A stretch of DNA of 64,000 bases from Synechococcus sp. CC9605 (GTDB lineage Bacteria; Cyanobacteriota; Cyanobacteriia; PCC-6307; Cyanobiaceae): assembly GCF_000012625.1 (NCBI RefSeq), contig NC_007516.1, positions 992,001 to 1,056,000 of the forward strand. Reading direction: 5' to 3'. Below the pieces are notes generated by a model that worked only from the letters and a program-made list of their open reading frames with translations, did no database searches and had not been told where the DNA came from. The position numbers and the translations under genes were made by a program. Positions 51,758 to 61,125 of this stretch are shown one piece after another. The stretch's first letter is position 1. Each line of letters begins with the position of its first letter.

Positions 51758-52838
51758 GCTTGGTCGCCTGGTCACGGAATTGCAGGTGCATGGCGTTCGG
51801 GTTGACCCTGTTAAGGGCAACCCGGGACGACGGGGAGGTGCGGGTCCCTCCGACCACCGTGCCTTGGATTTCGATGGCACCACCGTGATGGTGCCCGTCT
51901 ACAACGATGCCTCCGCAGCGTCTCCCTACAAGTTGGCATCCTCCGGTGCTGCTCTTGCAATTGAGGGACCAGAGCAGCAGTGCTCTCCAGGGATCACAAC
52001 CCCACGGGAGCCATCGTTTTACGGCTTAAGCACAGCCGACGGAATCTCCTACCGATCGATTGCCTTGCTGCACAGCAAGGATGTGTTGGCTACCACGTTG
52101 CTGCAGACCTGCATTCGTTTTCGGGATCGATCCCAGTCGTGCCAGTTCTGTGCGATTGAACAGTCAATCGTGGATGGGGCCTTGGTTCGCAAAACGCCCG
52201 AGCAGGTGGCGGAAGTGGCGGAAGCGGCTGTCCGGCTGGACGGGGTCAAGCAATTGGTGATGACCACAGGAACGCCCAACAGTGACGATCGCGGAGCCCG
52301 TCTGATGGCTGAAACCGCTGAAGCCGTCAAGCGTCGGGTGAATCTCCCGATCCAGGGCCAGTGTGAACCGCCGGAAGATCCACGCTGGTATCAGCGCATG
52401 AAGGACTCTGGAATTGACAGTCTCGGCATGCACTTGGAGGTGGTGGAGCCGGATGTGCGGCGTCGGATCCTTCCCGGGAAATCGGAGCTCAGTCTTGAGC
52501 GCTATTACGAGGCCTTCGCTGATGCCGTTGCGGTGTTCGGTCGCGGTGAAGTGTCCACGTATCTGCTGGCCGGCCTGGGTGACAGCAAGGAGACCTTGCT
52601 CGACTGCAGCCGACGTCTAATTGAACTCGGGGTCTACCCCTTTGTGGTGCCTTTTGTGCCGATCTCTGGCACACCCCTGGAGAGCCATCCATCACCGGAC
52701 AGCTCCTTCATGGTTGATGTGTATCAAGGTGTTGCCGCGATGTTGAAAGCGGGGGATCTGCGCTCGGAGCAGATGTCCGCCGGTTGTGCCAAATGCGGAG
52801 CTTGCTCCGCACTCTCGTTGTTCGAGCAGGTGTCGTAG
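51750..52838 (+). CDS. Nit1C radical SAM protein (MSMEG_0568-like)
   Basis: The 362-residue protein has the iron-sulfur Cys set in '[19 protein letters not shown]'. The spacing C-x9-C-x2-C differs from the usual C-x3-C-x2-C. The C-terminus carries an extra '[10 protein letters not shown]' cluster. It has a biotin-synthase-like barrel pattern ('[20 protein letters not shown]', '[20 protein letters not shown]'). It is required as a conserved member of the Nit1C set; the reaction is unknown. Confidence 0.88.
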   Translation: MSELGRLVTELQVHGVRVDPVKGNPGRRGGAGPSDHRALDFDGTTVMVPVYNDASAASPYKLASSGAALAIEGPEQQCSPGITTPREPSFYGLSTADGISYRSIALLHSKDVLATTLLQTCIRFRDRSQSCQFCAIEQSIVDGALVRKTPEQVAEVAEAAVRLDGVKQLVMTTGTPNSDDRGARLMAETAEAVKRRVNLPIQGQCEPPEDPRWYQRMKDSGIDSLGMHLEVVEPDVRRRILPGKSELSLERYYEAFADAVAVFGRGEVSTYLLAGLGDSKETLLDCSRRLIELGVYPFVVPFVPISGTPLESHPSPDSSFMVDVYQGVAAMLKAGDLRSEQMSAGCAKCGACSALSLFEQVS

Positions 52839-52840
52839 TC

Positions 52841-53509
52841 ATGGTCTCGTGTCTTGATCCCAGTAGCTGCGGAATTGGCCGCAGCATCAGTTCCGCGCCC
52901 CACTTATTCACGCCCTCGGTGCGCGCTGGCATCGGCATTGATGCCGATGATTTCCGTCTGTCTCCCACCGCGAGTTCGGATCGTTTCACCTTTCATCTTT
53001 TGCGTGCCGACGCGTTGCTAATCCAGGGGTATTGGTCGTTGCGGCGCAGCATCTTCTGCAGCGAGCAGCACGTGTTTGAAGAGTCTGATCGTGATGAGCT
53101 CGATGCGATCGCCTACCCCATTGCGGCGTTGCATCACAGTTCAGAGCCAAAGCATGACGATGGCGCTGAAACAGATGTGGTTGGCGTGGTGCGGATTGTG
53201 GAAACAGAGCCGCGACTTTGGTATGGCGGTCGCCTCGGCGTGCATGCCGATTTCCGCCGCCAAAACCAGATTGGCAAGGGGTTGATCTGGAAGGCTGTTA
53301 CCACCGCCAATGGTTGGGGATGTGATCGTTTCCTGGCCACGGTGCAGATTCAGAACGTCCGCTTTTTCCGCCGCTTGCACTGGACCTCAATCGATGAACT
53401 TGAGATCCGGGGCATCCGCCATCACCTGATGGAAGCGGATCTCGGCTACTACCTGCCCTCCCGTGAGCAGCGGCCGATCGCCTCGCATCACGTATTAGCT
53501 GCGGCATGA
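52841..53509 (+). CDS. Nit1C GNAT acetyltransferase (MSMEG_0567-like)
   Basis: The 222-residue protein has the GNAT core 'DVVGVVRIVETEPRLWYGGR' and the acetyl-CoA loop 'RRQNQIGKGLIWKAVTTANG'. It starts 2 nt after the radical SAM stop and overlaps the next gene by four bases (ATGA). A longer frame starting inside the radical SAM gene was rejected. Confidence 0.88.
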   Translation: MVSCLDPSSCGIGRSISSAPHLFTPSVRAGIGIDADDFRLSPTASSDRFTFHLLRADALLIQGYWSLRRSIFCSEQHVFEESDRDELDAIAYPIAALHHSSEPKHDDGAETDVVGVVRIVETEPRLWYGGRLGVHADFRRQNQIGKGLIWKAVTTANGWGCDRFLATVQIQNVRFFRRLHWTSIDELEIRGIRHHLMEADLGYYLPSREQRPIASHHVLAAA

Positions 53510-54483
53510 ATGACGTGGGCCTTGTGAACGCCTTGCGCAGGACCAGTGGCCTGTTGGCGAAGCGCGATATCCGCTCGGCAGCTGCCACCTTTTGCCATCA
53601 GCCCTTTCCGCAGCTGGGATTGGCCGGGATGCTGGGTGACGACGCTGCTGTGCTGCCCGCTCAGACCGGCCAACTGTTGCTGGCCTGTGAGGGGATGCAT
53701 CCCGGTCTGGTCGAAGAGGACCCGTGGTTTGCCGGCTGGAGTGGGGTCTTGGTGAACCTCAGTGACATCGCTGCCATGGGTGGTCGTCCCTTGGCGCTAG
53801 TGAACAGTGTCTGGAGTGCCGGTGCTGAAGACATCAGCGCCTTGATGGAGGGAATGCGATTCGCGTGTGATCGCTTCGGTGTCCCCATGGTGGGCGGCCA
53901 CTCCAACCAGCAGAGCACTTATCAGGCGCTCTCGGTGTCCGTTCTGGGAGTGGCGGAAGGTCCCGTCCTGTCCGCTCGTGCAGCACGACCCGGCGATGAG
54001 CTGTGGATGCTGGTGAACAAAGCAGGAAGCTTCTATCGCCACTACCCCTTCTGGGATGCCGCGACCCATGCCCCGCCCGAGCGTCTTCGTTCGCAACTTG
54101 CCTTGCTGCCCATGCTGGCCGCTGAACAGCTGGTGCACGCCGCCAAAGACATCAGCATGGGAGGCATCACCGGCACCGCCGTGATGTTTGCCGAGGCGTG
54201 TGGTCATCAGTTAGTCCTTGACCTCGACGCCGTGGAACGACCTGAAGGCATCCACGATGAGGTTTGGCTGACCTGTTTTCCGAGTTTCGGCTATCTGCTG
54301 GCTGTGAACCCCTCGCGCACGGACGGCTTGGCGCAACTGGCCTCACACGATTCGACGCTGATTTGTTGCCGTATCGGTCACTTTGCCTTGGGCAATTGTA
54401 GTGTAGTTGTGAACCATTCAGGTGACACGCATCACTTCTGGGATGGTACTGATGCGCTGACGGGTTTTGGCTGTGTTCGATGA
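53506..54483 (+). CDS. Nit1C AIR-synthase-related protein (Sll0787-like)
   Basis: The 325-residue protein has PurM/ThiL-family features: 'GDDAAVLPAQTGQLLLACEG', 'GVLVNLSDIAAMGGRPLALV' and 'HAAKDISMGGITGTAVMFAE'. Such proteins bind ATP to activate an amide or carboxylate oxygen. It is coupled to the GNAT gene by an ATGA overlap. Confidence 0.88.
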   Translation: MNDVGLVNALRRTSGLLAKRDIRSAAATFCHQPFPQLGLAGMLGDDAAVLPAQTGQLLLACEGMHPGLVEEDPWFAGWSGVLVNLSDIAAMGGRPLALVNSVWSAGAEDISALMEGMRFACDRFGVPMVGGHSNQQSTYQALSVSVLGVAEGPVLSARAARPGDELWMLVNKAGSFYRHYPFWDAATHAPPERLRSQLALLPMLAAEQLVHAAKDISMGGITGTAVMFAEACGHQLVLDLDAVERPEGIHDEVWLTCFPSFGYLLAVNPSRTDGLAQLASHDSTLICCRIGHFALGNCSVVVNHSGDTHHFWDGTDALTGFGCVR

Positions 54484-54535
54484 GACAGTCATGGTCAATC
54501 TTGCCGTGCAGGATCATTGAATTGACTATCAATCC

Positions 54536-54817
54536 ATGCCTGAAGTTCGCTTTCAACTGGAGTGGCCAGACGGGCAATCCAGCACGTTATATTCACCATC
54601 GACGGTGATTCTCGATTACTTTCGGCCAGGCGATTCGCTGTTGGTTTCTGAGCTTGAAGAGCGCGGAGTTGAAGCGCTTCGTGCTGCTTCTGAGCGTGTT
54701 CGTGCGCGGTACGGCTTTGCCTGCACGCGCGCAGACGAAGAAGAATCCCAGTTGCGCCAGTGGGTCTCTCGCTACAGCTCCGATGATACGGTTCGTGTTA
54801 TCGGACAGCCTTCTTAA
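54536..54817 (+). CDS. Nit1C protein of the MSMEG_0570/Sll0788 family
   Basis: The 93-residue product 'MPEVRFQLEWPDGQSSTLYS' with 'VILDYFRPGDSL' and 'ASERVRARYGFACTRADEEE' matches the small nitrogen-starvation-response protein of the Nit1C cluster. With it, all seven core Nit1C members are present here. Confidence 0.88.
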   Translation: MPEVRFQLEWPDGQSSTLYSPSTVILDYFRPGDSLLVSELEERGVEALRAASERVRARYGFACTRADEEESQLRQWVSRYSSDDTVRVIGQPS

Positions 54818-54843
54818 TTGTTATTTTCACTGATTAATTTTTC

Positions 54844-55311
54844 ATGTCTGGAAAACCTCCCTTTCCTCCGTTCACTTTGGAAACGGCCCGCCAGAAAGCA
54901 CGCATGGCGGAAAATGCTTGGAACAGCAAGGACCCCGACAAGGTCTCACTCGCTTACACCGAAGACAGCGTGTGGAGAAATCGCAGTGAGTTCATCCGCG
55001 GCCGCGCTGAAATCCTGGCTTTCCTGCAGCGCAAATGGGCCAAGGAGCTGGATTACAAACTGATCAAAGAAGTCTGGGCCTGCAGCGACAACCGGATTGC
55101 GGTTCGCTTTCAGTACGAGTGGCACGACACCTCGAGGCAATGGTTCCGGGCCCACGGCAACGAAAACTGGGAGTTCGCCGAGAACGGCTTGATGCGTCGG
55201 CGCGAAGCCAGCATCAATGATGTGGCGATCGCTGAAAGTGACCGCCTTTTCACCTGGGGGGATGGACCGCGTCCGGATGATTTTCCGGGTTTGACGGAGC
55301 TGGGACTCTGA
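54844..55311 (+). CDS. DUF1348 (NTF2-like) protein
   Basis: The 155-residue product '[20 protein letters not shown]' then '[20 protein letters not shown]' and '[20 protein letters not shown]' is a typical DUF1348 NTF2-like protein. It follows the Nit1C run by 26 nt in the same direction and ends just before the DUF3050 gene. Substrate unknown. Confidence 0.88.
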   Translation: MSGKPPFPPFTLETARQKARMAENAWNSKDPDKVSLAYTEDSVWRNRSEFIRGRAEILAFLQRKWAKELDYKLIKEVWACSDNRIAVRFQYEWHDTSRQWFRAHGNENWEFAENGLMRRREASINDVAIAESDRLFTWGDGPRPDDFPGLTELGL

Positions 55312-55312
55312 G

Positions 55313-56104
55313 TTGATGGAGCTGCACCGTCATCCGCTGCCGCAGGCGATCACGTCCATCGCGGACCTGCGGCTTTTCATGGAACACCACGTGTTTGCGG
55401 TGTGGGATTTCATGCTGCTGCTCAAGTCCTTGCAGCAGCACCTGGCGCCTTCCGGTGTCCCCTGGGTGCCGCCGCTCCATCCCGAGATCGCAGGTCTGGT
55501 GAACAGCCTGGTGGCGGAAGAGGAATGTGATCTTGTGCCCGAAAACCTCGGGGGACCTCTTCATCTCTCACATTTCGCGATCTATCGACGCGCGATGGTG
55601 GAGATCGGTGCGGACACCGTGGTGATCGATGCGGTGCTCCAGCAGGCCTCGAGAGGTGACCTCTATGGCGCTGTGCGCCATAGAGGAATCCCTGCTTCAT
55701 CAGCTCGTTTCCTACGCACCACCCAGGAGTTGATTTCCACCGGTGAAGTGCATGCCTTAGCAGCGGCGTTCGCATATGGCCGGGAGCTGTTGGTGCCCGA
55801 CCTGTTTCGCGGGCTGCTCGATCGGTTGATCGTGTTGGAGCTGCCCTGCCCGACCCTGCGTTGGTACCTCGAACGCCACATCACCCTGGACGGCGACAGC
55901 CATGGGCCGTTGGCGGAAAAGATGGTGCTCACCCTGGCCGGAAATGACTCTGCCGCGCATCAGGCGGTCCGTACGGTTCGCAGGCAAGTGCTTGCTGATC
56001 GGGCTGCGTTCTGGGATGCGATCCAGCTCCAGCTTCGGGAAAGGCCTCCGAGCAATCGATCCGGTAGCCAACATTCACAGATGCTCTGTTCTGGTCTTAC
56101 CTAA
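55313..56104 (+). CDS. DUF3050 protein (heme-oxygenase-like fold)
   Basis: The 263-residue protein has 'ADLRLFMEHHVFAVWDFMLL' and 'LVAEEECDLVPENLGG' with conserved His, Glu and Asp. The pattern is that of DUF3050, a heme-oxygenase-like helical fold that can hold a di-iron site; members of this fold oxidise small organic acids or amines. The start is GTG or TTG at 55313-55316. It is the last gene before repeat copy 2 and may be part of the nitrile/cyanide cargo. Confidence 0.8.
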   Translation: MMELHRHPLPQAITSIADLRLFMEHHVFAVWDFMLLLKSLQQHLAPSGVPWVPPLHPEIAGLVNSLVAEEECDLVPENLGGPLHLSHFAIYRRAMVEIGADTVVIDAVLQQASRGDLYGAVRHRGIPASSARFLRTTQELISTGEVHALAAAFAYGRELLVPDLFRGLLDRLIVLELPCPTLRWYLERHITLDGDSHGPLAEKMVLTLAGNDSAAHQAVRTVRRQVLADRAAFWDAIQLQLRERPPSNRSGSQHSQMLCSGLT

Positions 56105-56218
56105 CTCCAAACACTGTCCCGGCTCAAGTGGCCTGTTTGGCGTTTTGAAATGTTTGTCGTGTTGGCTGCGATGTTCTCAGCTGTCTGTTTTGCGGTGATA
56201 GTTCGTGGTTCATTTTCA

Positions 56219-56430
56219 GCGCCGGGGGGGGGGTGGTTTGACCCTGGCCTGATCCATTCCTCTGCAGAATCACTGCATTGATGGGGAGTGTGGTGGCTGG
56301 AGCTGGTGTGAATCCTGCTGATCAGCGCTGGGGTTTCTGGCCGCTGCTGCCATTTGGCTATCAGTTGCAGGAAGAGTTCTGAGGGGCTTGTCCCTGAGTT
56401 GTCCCTGGAATTTTGTGGAACTGGAGGTGA
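56219..56430 (+). repeat. Degenerate copy 2 of the chrA end/DUF4336 start junction
   Basis: The block starts inside the chrA end (a G-run replaces part of 'GVGG'), includes the spacer and a 33-residue truncated DUF4336 start at 56281-56382 ('DQRWGFWPLLPFG'), and ends in about 48 nt shared with copy 1. Nit1C cargo lies exactly between the two copies. Confidence 0.75.
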
Positions 56431-56538
56431 TTGTGGGCAACCGCTGGATTCAGCAAGTTCATCCGATTTTCGAATGGCGTGATGGTGCTGCTCGATCAGT
56501 CGTTACTGAAGAAGCTGGTATCCCCACATCGCTTTTCG

Positions 56539-57588
56539 CTATTTCCGTTCGACCTTCACTTTCATAATTGCACCGGGTGCTGGCACGTACGCACGAAGGA
56601 CCCCATAGAAGTCTGTCCCAGTTGGGATTCCGTTTTTTCCACTCCCACTCGGACTGAGAGTGATGGTTGTTGTTCCGTCTTGGTTCGGCTCTGAAGAGAA
56701 CGTGGTTCGGTCGTAGATCTTCAGATCGTTCGGGATCAGCAGTTTGTTGTCGGTTCCATAGAGGGTCACCGAGAAGTAGCCTCCCGGGTTGTAGAGCCCT
56801 ATAGGCACAGTCACGACATACGTCGCATCACCGCGCAAAGCTGCACCGGTGTCGTCCACCAAGATGGTGCCGTAACGGACCGTGCCTGAGGGCGTTCCTA
56901 GCTAGCCCAACTTCACTCCGGCTGCGAGGTCGAGGAAGCTGACGTCACCGCTGACTCGACCGAAGGCGTCATCGGGGTTGATGTAGGTGATCACCGTGTC
57001 GATCACGGCCTGGGCGTTCTTTTCCGTCTCTGGGCTGAATTGCTGAACCTCACGCTGCATGTCCCCCTTGCCGCCCTGCATCTGGAATTGGGTACGGGAG
57101 GCGACGACTGCGTCAAGGTTTTCGACAACGACCATTCTGGTCAGCACAAGACCTTGATCCGTCTCAAGATCAACCACCTCGAAGTCGCCCTCGGGGATCG
57201 CTTGGTTGGGTCGTTTGAGCAGGATCGGCTTGGTTGGGTTGGTGATCACAGCCGACAGATTGTGCTTCATATCGAAGACTGACACCGACGAGAATTTGTT
57301 GTAAGTCGGCGTCGTCAGGATTGCCGGTCCGTCTGAGATCGAGAACCAGTTGTAGCTGTAGTCGACAGTCGCTTGTGGTGTGACCACTGTGGTGTCACTG
57401 GGATCCACCAAGCTGGTGAATTTGAAAGTGCCCTTCTCGTTCTTCTCCAGTCAAGTGTTCATCATATTGACCTGTTCCTGATTTGGATACTCCCTCAAGT
57501 AGGACTCGACAATTTCCTGTGCTGCTGCTATTGGGCTCAAGGTCAGCAGAGGCAGGAGGCAGAGGAAACGACGAAGGCGGTGAGACAT
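56539..57588 (-). pseudogene. DUF1254/DUF1214 protein gene with two in-frame stops
   Basis: From ATG 57588 the frame encodes a signal peptide ('LCLLPLLTLSPIAAAQ'), a DUF1254 domain ('DYSYNWFSISDGPAILTTPT') and a DUF1214 domain ('LYNPGGYFSVTLYGTDNKLL', ending 'MKVKVERK'). The single frame of 349 sense codons is interrupted only by TGA at 57451 and TAG at 56902, with no frameshift. That suggests a recent pseudogene. The intact relative is next to it at 57678. Confidence 0.7.
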
Positions 57589-57677
57589 CTCAGAAATTCT
57601 GGAGGGAGAACGTGGTCTTTATCACTGCGAGGGAGGTTTTTGGGGCAATCCGACTAATGCAGGCTTACTCACCATAT

Positions 57678-58790
57678 TTACTGACTACTGGCAGCAGATT
57701 GTATTTCGGGAACTTTCCAACTTCCATCAAAATAAGGCTTTTGCGGAGAGTAGATGCGTAGGGTTGCGTTGGAGCCTGGGTAAATTTCTAAGAAATTTTC
57801 TTTGGCTGAATTCTTTCCGAAATTAAGCAAATAGTTGCCATCTTTATCCTGCTTCGCAAAGGAGCTGTTTACATTGTAATTCTTTCCTTGGGCGAATCCA
57901 TCCTTGTCGTAGACAGTTACCGACCAGAAAGCATTGCTTGCCATAGGGACATCCTTCAGTACGAGTGTGAATTCTTCATCAAATCCAGGAATGCTAATTG
58001 AAGGATAGACGGCTCCTTCTTTTGTCAGGGCCCCCCACCCGAAGGCAACCCCAATATTTCTCATCTCCGAACTGATTTCACCCTTGTCGCCAAAGATTTC
58101 TTCGCTGCTAATGCCTTTATCATCTTTTTCTTTTTGGTAGTCAGATCTCATTGAAAGCATTTTACTTCTATCCCAATCTTTGGTTTGCACAAATTCGCCG
58201 CGATTCTTTTGGCGAATTGTTATTTCATCTTGAATCCCGCTAACCCGCTCAATGTCAGCAGGATCCTGCATGTTTACTTGGGTGCGAATGATGACAAATG
58301 CGAAGCGGCTGCCCACCATTTCTTCTGTTATTTCGTAGGCGCCGGGCTTGCTCGCTACCAATGGAATCCAGTGATAAGCGCTAACGACTTCCAGGATTTG
58401 CAGCCGATCGGCAGGTGGCAGGGTAATTGTTGCTGAACTTTTTAAGTCGACAACAGCTGCTGAGTACAATGTATCGAAGTTTGGCCTCAATATAGTTTTA
58501 TCTTTTGGATCCATTGCCTTTCGGAAATGCATGAACACGCCCATCCCTTCTGAACAGGTTGCCTTGGCAATTTTTTGAACATAATCACCGAGAATTATTT
58601 CGGTTTCAGCAAACGCGTAGTTGTCTGCATTGACGATGGCTTTCGTCGTTGAACTTTCTTTTTTGAGAGCAGGCTTGATGTCGTCGCACTCTGATGGCCT
58701 GCTGCTGGCAAAACCAGAAGTATTGGCGCTCATCGCCAAGGTCGCTGCGATGACAGCCGCAAGACAAAAAGCAGGCTTGATCTGATTCAT
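57678..58790 (-). CDS. DUF1254/DUF1214 secreted protein
   Basis: The 370-residue protein has a signal peptide ('FCLAAVIAATLAMSANTSG'), a DUF1254 half ('RPNFDTLYSAAVVDLKSSAT', 'RFAFVIIRTQVNMQDPADIE') and a DUF1214 half ('NAFWSVTVYDKDGFAQGKNY', 'YSPQKPYFDGSW'). The family is periplasmic and of unknown function. The DNA is clearly AT-richer than its neighbours, consistent with acquisition. It is the third cargo segment of the hot spot. Confidence 0.85.
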   Translation of the reverse strand: MNQIKPAFCLAAVIAATLAMSANTSGFASSRPSECDDIKPALKKESSTTKAIVNADNYAFAETEIILGDYVQKIAKATCSEGMGVFMHFRKAMDPKDKTILRPNFDTLYSAAVVDLKSSATITLPPADRLQILEVVSAYHWIPLVASKPGAYEITEEMVGSRFAFVIIRTQVNMQDPADIERVSGIQDEITIRQKNRGEFVQTKDWDRSKMLSMRSDYQKEKDDKGISSEEIFGDKGEISSEMRNIGVAFGWGALTKEGAVYPSISIPGFDEEFTLVLKDVPMASNAFWSVTVYDKDGFAQGKNYNVNSSFAKQDKDGNYLLNFGKNSAKENFLEIYPGSNATLRIYSPQKPYFDGSWKVPEIQSAASSQ

Positions 58791-58888
58791 ATTTAAGCTT
58801 CAAAAGCTGTTGTGACTTTAGTCAATATTTCTGGCTAAGCATTAATATTAGAGAAATCAGAGCGCTCCCAACACCAGCTAGAGCAGTC

Positions 58889-60085
58889 ATGAAGGGCGAT
58901 CTGAGTGCAACTGAGGGCGTCTCGGCGGAAGGCCAGCGCTGGCCCTGGTGGCCGCTGCTGCCGCTTTACCCCTACGGCCGCCGCCGCACGCTGTTCAGTG
59001 AGCTGATCCCTGGGCAGCTCTGGAGTCTGGAGCAGCTGCAGGGGGTGTATTACGTGGCCGTGCCGGTGCGGCTTACCGTGGCCAAGGTGCCCGGCGGCTT
59101 GATGCTGGTGAACCCCCTGCCCCCCACCGGTGAAGTGCGCCAAGCCATCGCCAGGCTGGTGCAAATGCACGGCCCCGTGCGCACGATCGTGCTGCCCACC
59201 GCCTCTGGTTTGGAGCACAAGCTTCCCCTCGGTCCCCTGGCCCGCGCCTTCCCGGATGCGGACATTTGGGTATGTCCGGGTCAGTGGAGCTTCCCGGTGC
59301 AGTTGCCTCTGTCCTGGTTGGGTGTGCCGGCACGTCGCACCAAGGTGTTGTTCGACGATGGCCTTCCCCATGGCGATGTTTGTGAGTGGTTCTCCCTTGG
59401 ACCGCTCGACCTTGGCGTCGGCCGTTTCCAGGAAGTCTCCTGCTTCCATCGCCCGTCAGGCGCTCTGTTGGTAACCGACGCCCTTGTGGGCATCAGTGCT
59501 GAACCCCCGGCTCTGTTCGATCTTGATCCAACGCCGCTGTTGTTCCATGCCCGCGAACGCGGCGATGAGCCCCTTACTGATTCAGCGGAAGCCCGCCGCC
59601 GCGGCTGGGCCCGGCTGGTGCTGTTTGCCTCCTACCTCAGGCCTGAACCGCTGGAGGTGCCAGAGCTGCCGGAGTTGCTCCGGGATGCGTTCAAGCCCGG
59701 GCTCCGTTCCCTCAAAGCCCACTACGGCCTCTACCCCTTCCGTTGGAAGGCCGGTTGGCAGGCGGCTGCCGATGGCCTTATTGGCGAAGAAGCGCCCAGG
59801 CTGCAGGTGGCTCCGGTGCTTGAGCGGTTGGTGTTGCCCAGGGCCCAGGAGGCTCTGTTGCGATGGCTGCAGGAGTTGAGCGGCCGGGCTGAGCTGCGCT
59901 GGCTGGTTCCGGCCCATTACAACGCGCCGGTCACATTCACGCCCGAAGACGTGCAACAACTGCTCGCGTCATTGCAACAAAGGGACTGGGCTCCCAGTTC
60001 AGAAAACTGGGAGTTTCTGGGGTCGATTGATCAGCGTTTGCTCGATCTTGGTGTTGTGCCAGATCAGCCGTTGATCAAAGCATGA
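58889..60085 (+). CDS. DUF4336 protein
   Basis: The 398-residue protein has 'EGQRWPWWPLLPLYPYGRRR', 'LIPGQLWSLEQLQGVYYVAV' and 'GPVRTIVLPTASGLEHKLPL', typical of DUF4336, a metallo-beta-lactamase-like family. Truncated relatives of its first 25 codons occur at 48535 and 56281. The order chrA - 28 nt - DUF4336 in those copies suggests that this gene once followed chrA directly. It overlaps the convergent DUF760 gene by 11 nt. Confidence 0.8.
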   Translation: MKGDLSATEGVSAEGQRWPWWPLLPLYPYGRRRTLFSELIPGQLWSLEQLQGVYYVAVPVRLTVAKVPGGLMLVNPLPPTGEVRQAIARLVQMHGPVRTIVLPTASGLEHKLPLGPLARAFPDADIWVCPGQWSFPVQLPLSWLGVPARRTKVLFDDGLPHGDVCEWFSLGPLDLGVGRFQEVSCFHRPSGALLVTDALVGISAEPPALFDLDPTPLLFHARERGDEPLTDSAEARRRGWARLVLFASYLRPEPLEVPELPELLRDAFKPGLRSLKAHYGLYPFRWKAGWQAAADGLIGEEAPRLQVAPVLERLVLPRAQEALLRWLQELSGRAELRWLVPAHYNAPVTFTPEDVQQLLASLQQRDWAPSSENWEFLGSIDQRLLDLGVVPDQPLIKA

Positions 60086-60428
60086 GTTCGTCTTCCGGCT
60101 CGATTGCCATTTGTTCGTCCGCGAACAGCGTCTCTTCCAGCTCCTTGCGCTGTTCCATCTGGCGCAGGAAATAGCCAGTCATCATTGCTGAGGCCAGCAT
60201 GTTGGCGAGGTTGTCGCGGTTGGCCGTCACCTTCACCTCAAAGTGCTCGCCTGGAAGCATTCCCAGCAGGCCCTGAACGTTGTGGCGAATGATGTCTTGA
60301 ATATCATTGCTTGCTGATTTGGCGACCCGTTGCAAGGTGTCGGGTGACTGCTCCTGCAGGTACTGGATCAGGCTGTTTCCCGCGTGACCATCACTGCTGT
60401 CAGTTGTTAGAAACTCGGGGTTAAACAT
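60075..60428 (-). CDS. DUF760 protein
   Basis: The 117-residue product 'SLIQYLQEQSPDTLQRVAKS', 'NVQGLLGMLPGEHFEVKVTA' and 'ANMLASAMMTGYFLRQMEQR' is a typical DUF760 protein of cyanobacteria and plastids. ATG 60428 is preferred to 60608, which would overlap lepB. Function unknown. Confidence 0.85.
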   Translation of the reverse strand: MFNPEFLTTDSSDGHAGNSLIQYLQEQSPDTLQRVAKSASNDIQDIIRHNVQGLLGMLPGEHFEVKVTANRDNLANMLASAMMTGYFLRQMEQRKELEETLFADEQMAIEPEDELML

Positions 60429-60477
60429 TCTGTTGTGATCTACATCACGGACCTGACCATAACGCAAGCCATCGGCA

Positions 60478-61068
60478 TCAACCGCCATCGCTGCTGTCGG
60501 TGATCCGTAACGGACCGAACCTCTGCAGCGGCCAATACCGCCAGACCGCCGTGCCCAGCACATTGTTCTCCGGCAGTGATCCCCAGAGGTGGGAATCGAG
60601 GCTGGCATTGCGGTTGTCCCCCATCACCCACAGCTGATCCGCCGGCACGGTGATCGGGTCCATTTTGTAGTTGATTGGTTCCGCCAACCAGGGTTCTGCA
60701 GCAGGTTCGCCGTTGCGGAACAGCCTGCCGTCGTGCACGTCCAGCTGATCGCCCGGCAGCCCCACCACCCGTTTGATCAACGCAGCGGAGGCGTCGTAGC
60801 CAGCGGCCACGAGCTGCTCGGGAGGCGCGAACACCACCACATCGCCCCGGTGCAGATGGCTGTGGCGGCTGCGGGCCAGGCGGGGCCTCACTTTCTCCAC
60901 GAGGATGCGGTCCTGCAGCTGCAGGGTGGGCAGCATCGAGCCGGAGGGAATCCAGCGCGGTTCCACCACCAACCAGCGCAGCAGCAGCGCCAGCAGGGCC
61001 CAGAGAATCAGATTGCGCCAGAAGCCCTTGCTGTCTTTTCCTGGAGCGGGTGTCGTGGGTTGGGTCAT
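60478..61068 (-). CDS. lepB: Signal peptidase I
   Basis: The 196-residue enzyme has one N-terminal membrane anchor ('LILWALLALLLRWLVVEP'), the catalytic Ser in 'PSGSMLPTL', the Lys in 'ALIKRVVGLPGDQL', and the conserved 'VPADQLWVMGDNRNASLDSH'. It cleaves signal peptides in the inner or thylakoid membrane. Divergent from menD. Confidence 0.95.
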   Translation of the reverse strand: MTQPTTPAPGKDSKGFWRNLILWALLALLLRWLVVEPRWIPSGSMLPTLQLQDRILVEKVRPRLARSRHSHLHRGDVVVFAPPEQLVAAGYDASAALIKRVVGLPGDQLDVHDGRLFRNGEPAAEPWLAEPINYKMDPITVPADQLWVMGDNRNASLDSHLWGSLPENNVLGTAVWRYWPLQRFGPLRITDSSDGG

Positions 61069-61125
61069 CGTTGACCGAAGATCACACCAGCCTGGCCTGC
61101 TGCACTGACCATCGCTCGCGCCAAT

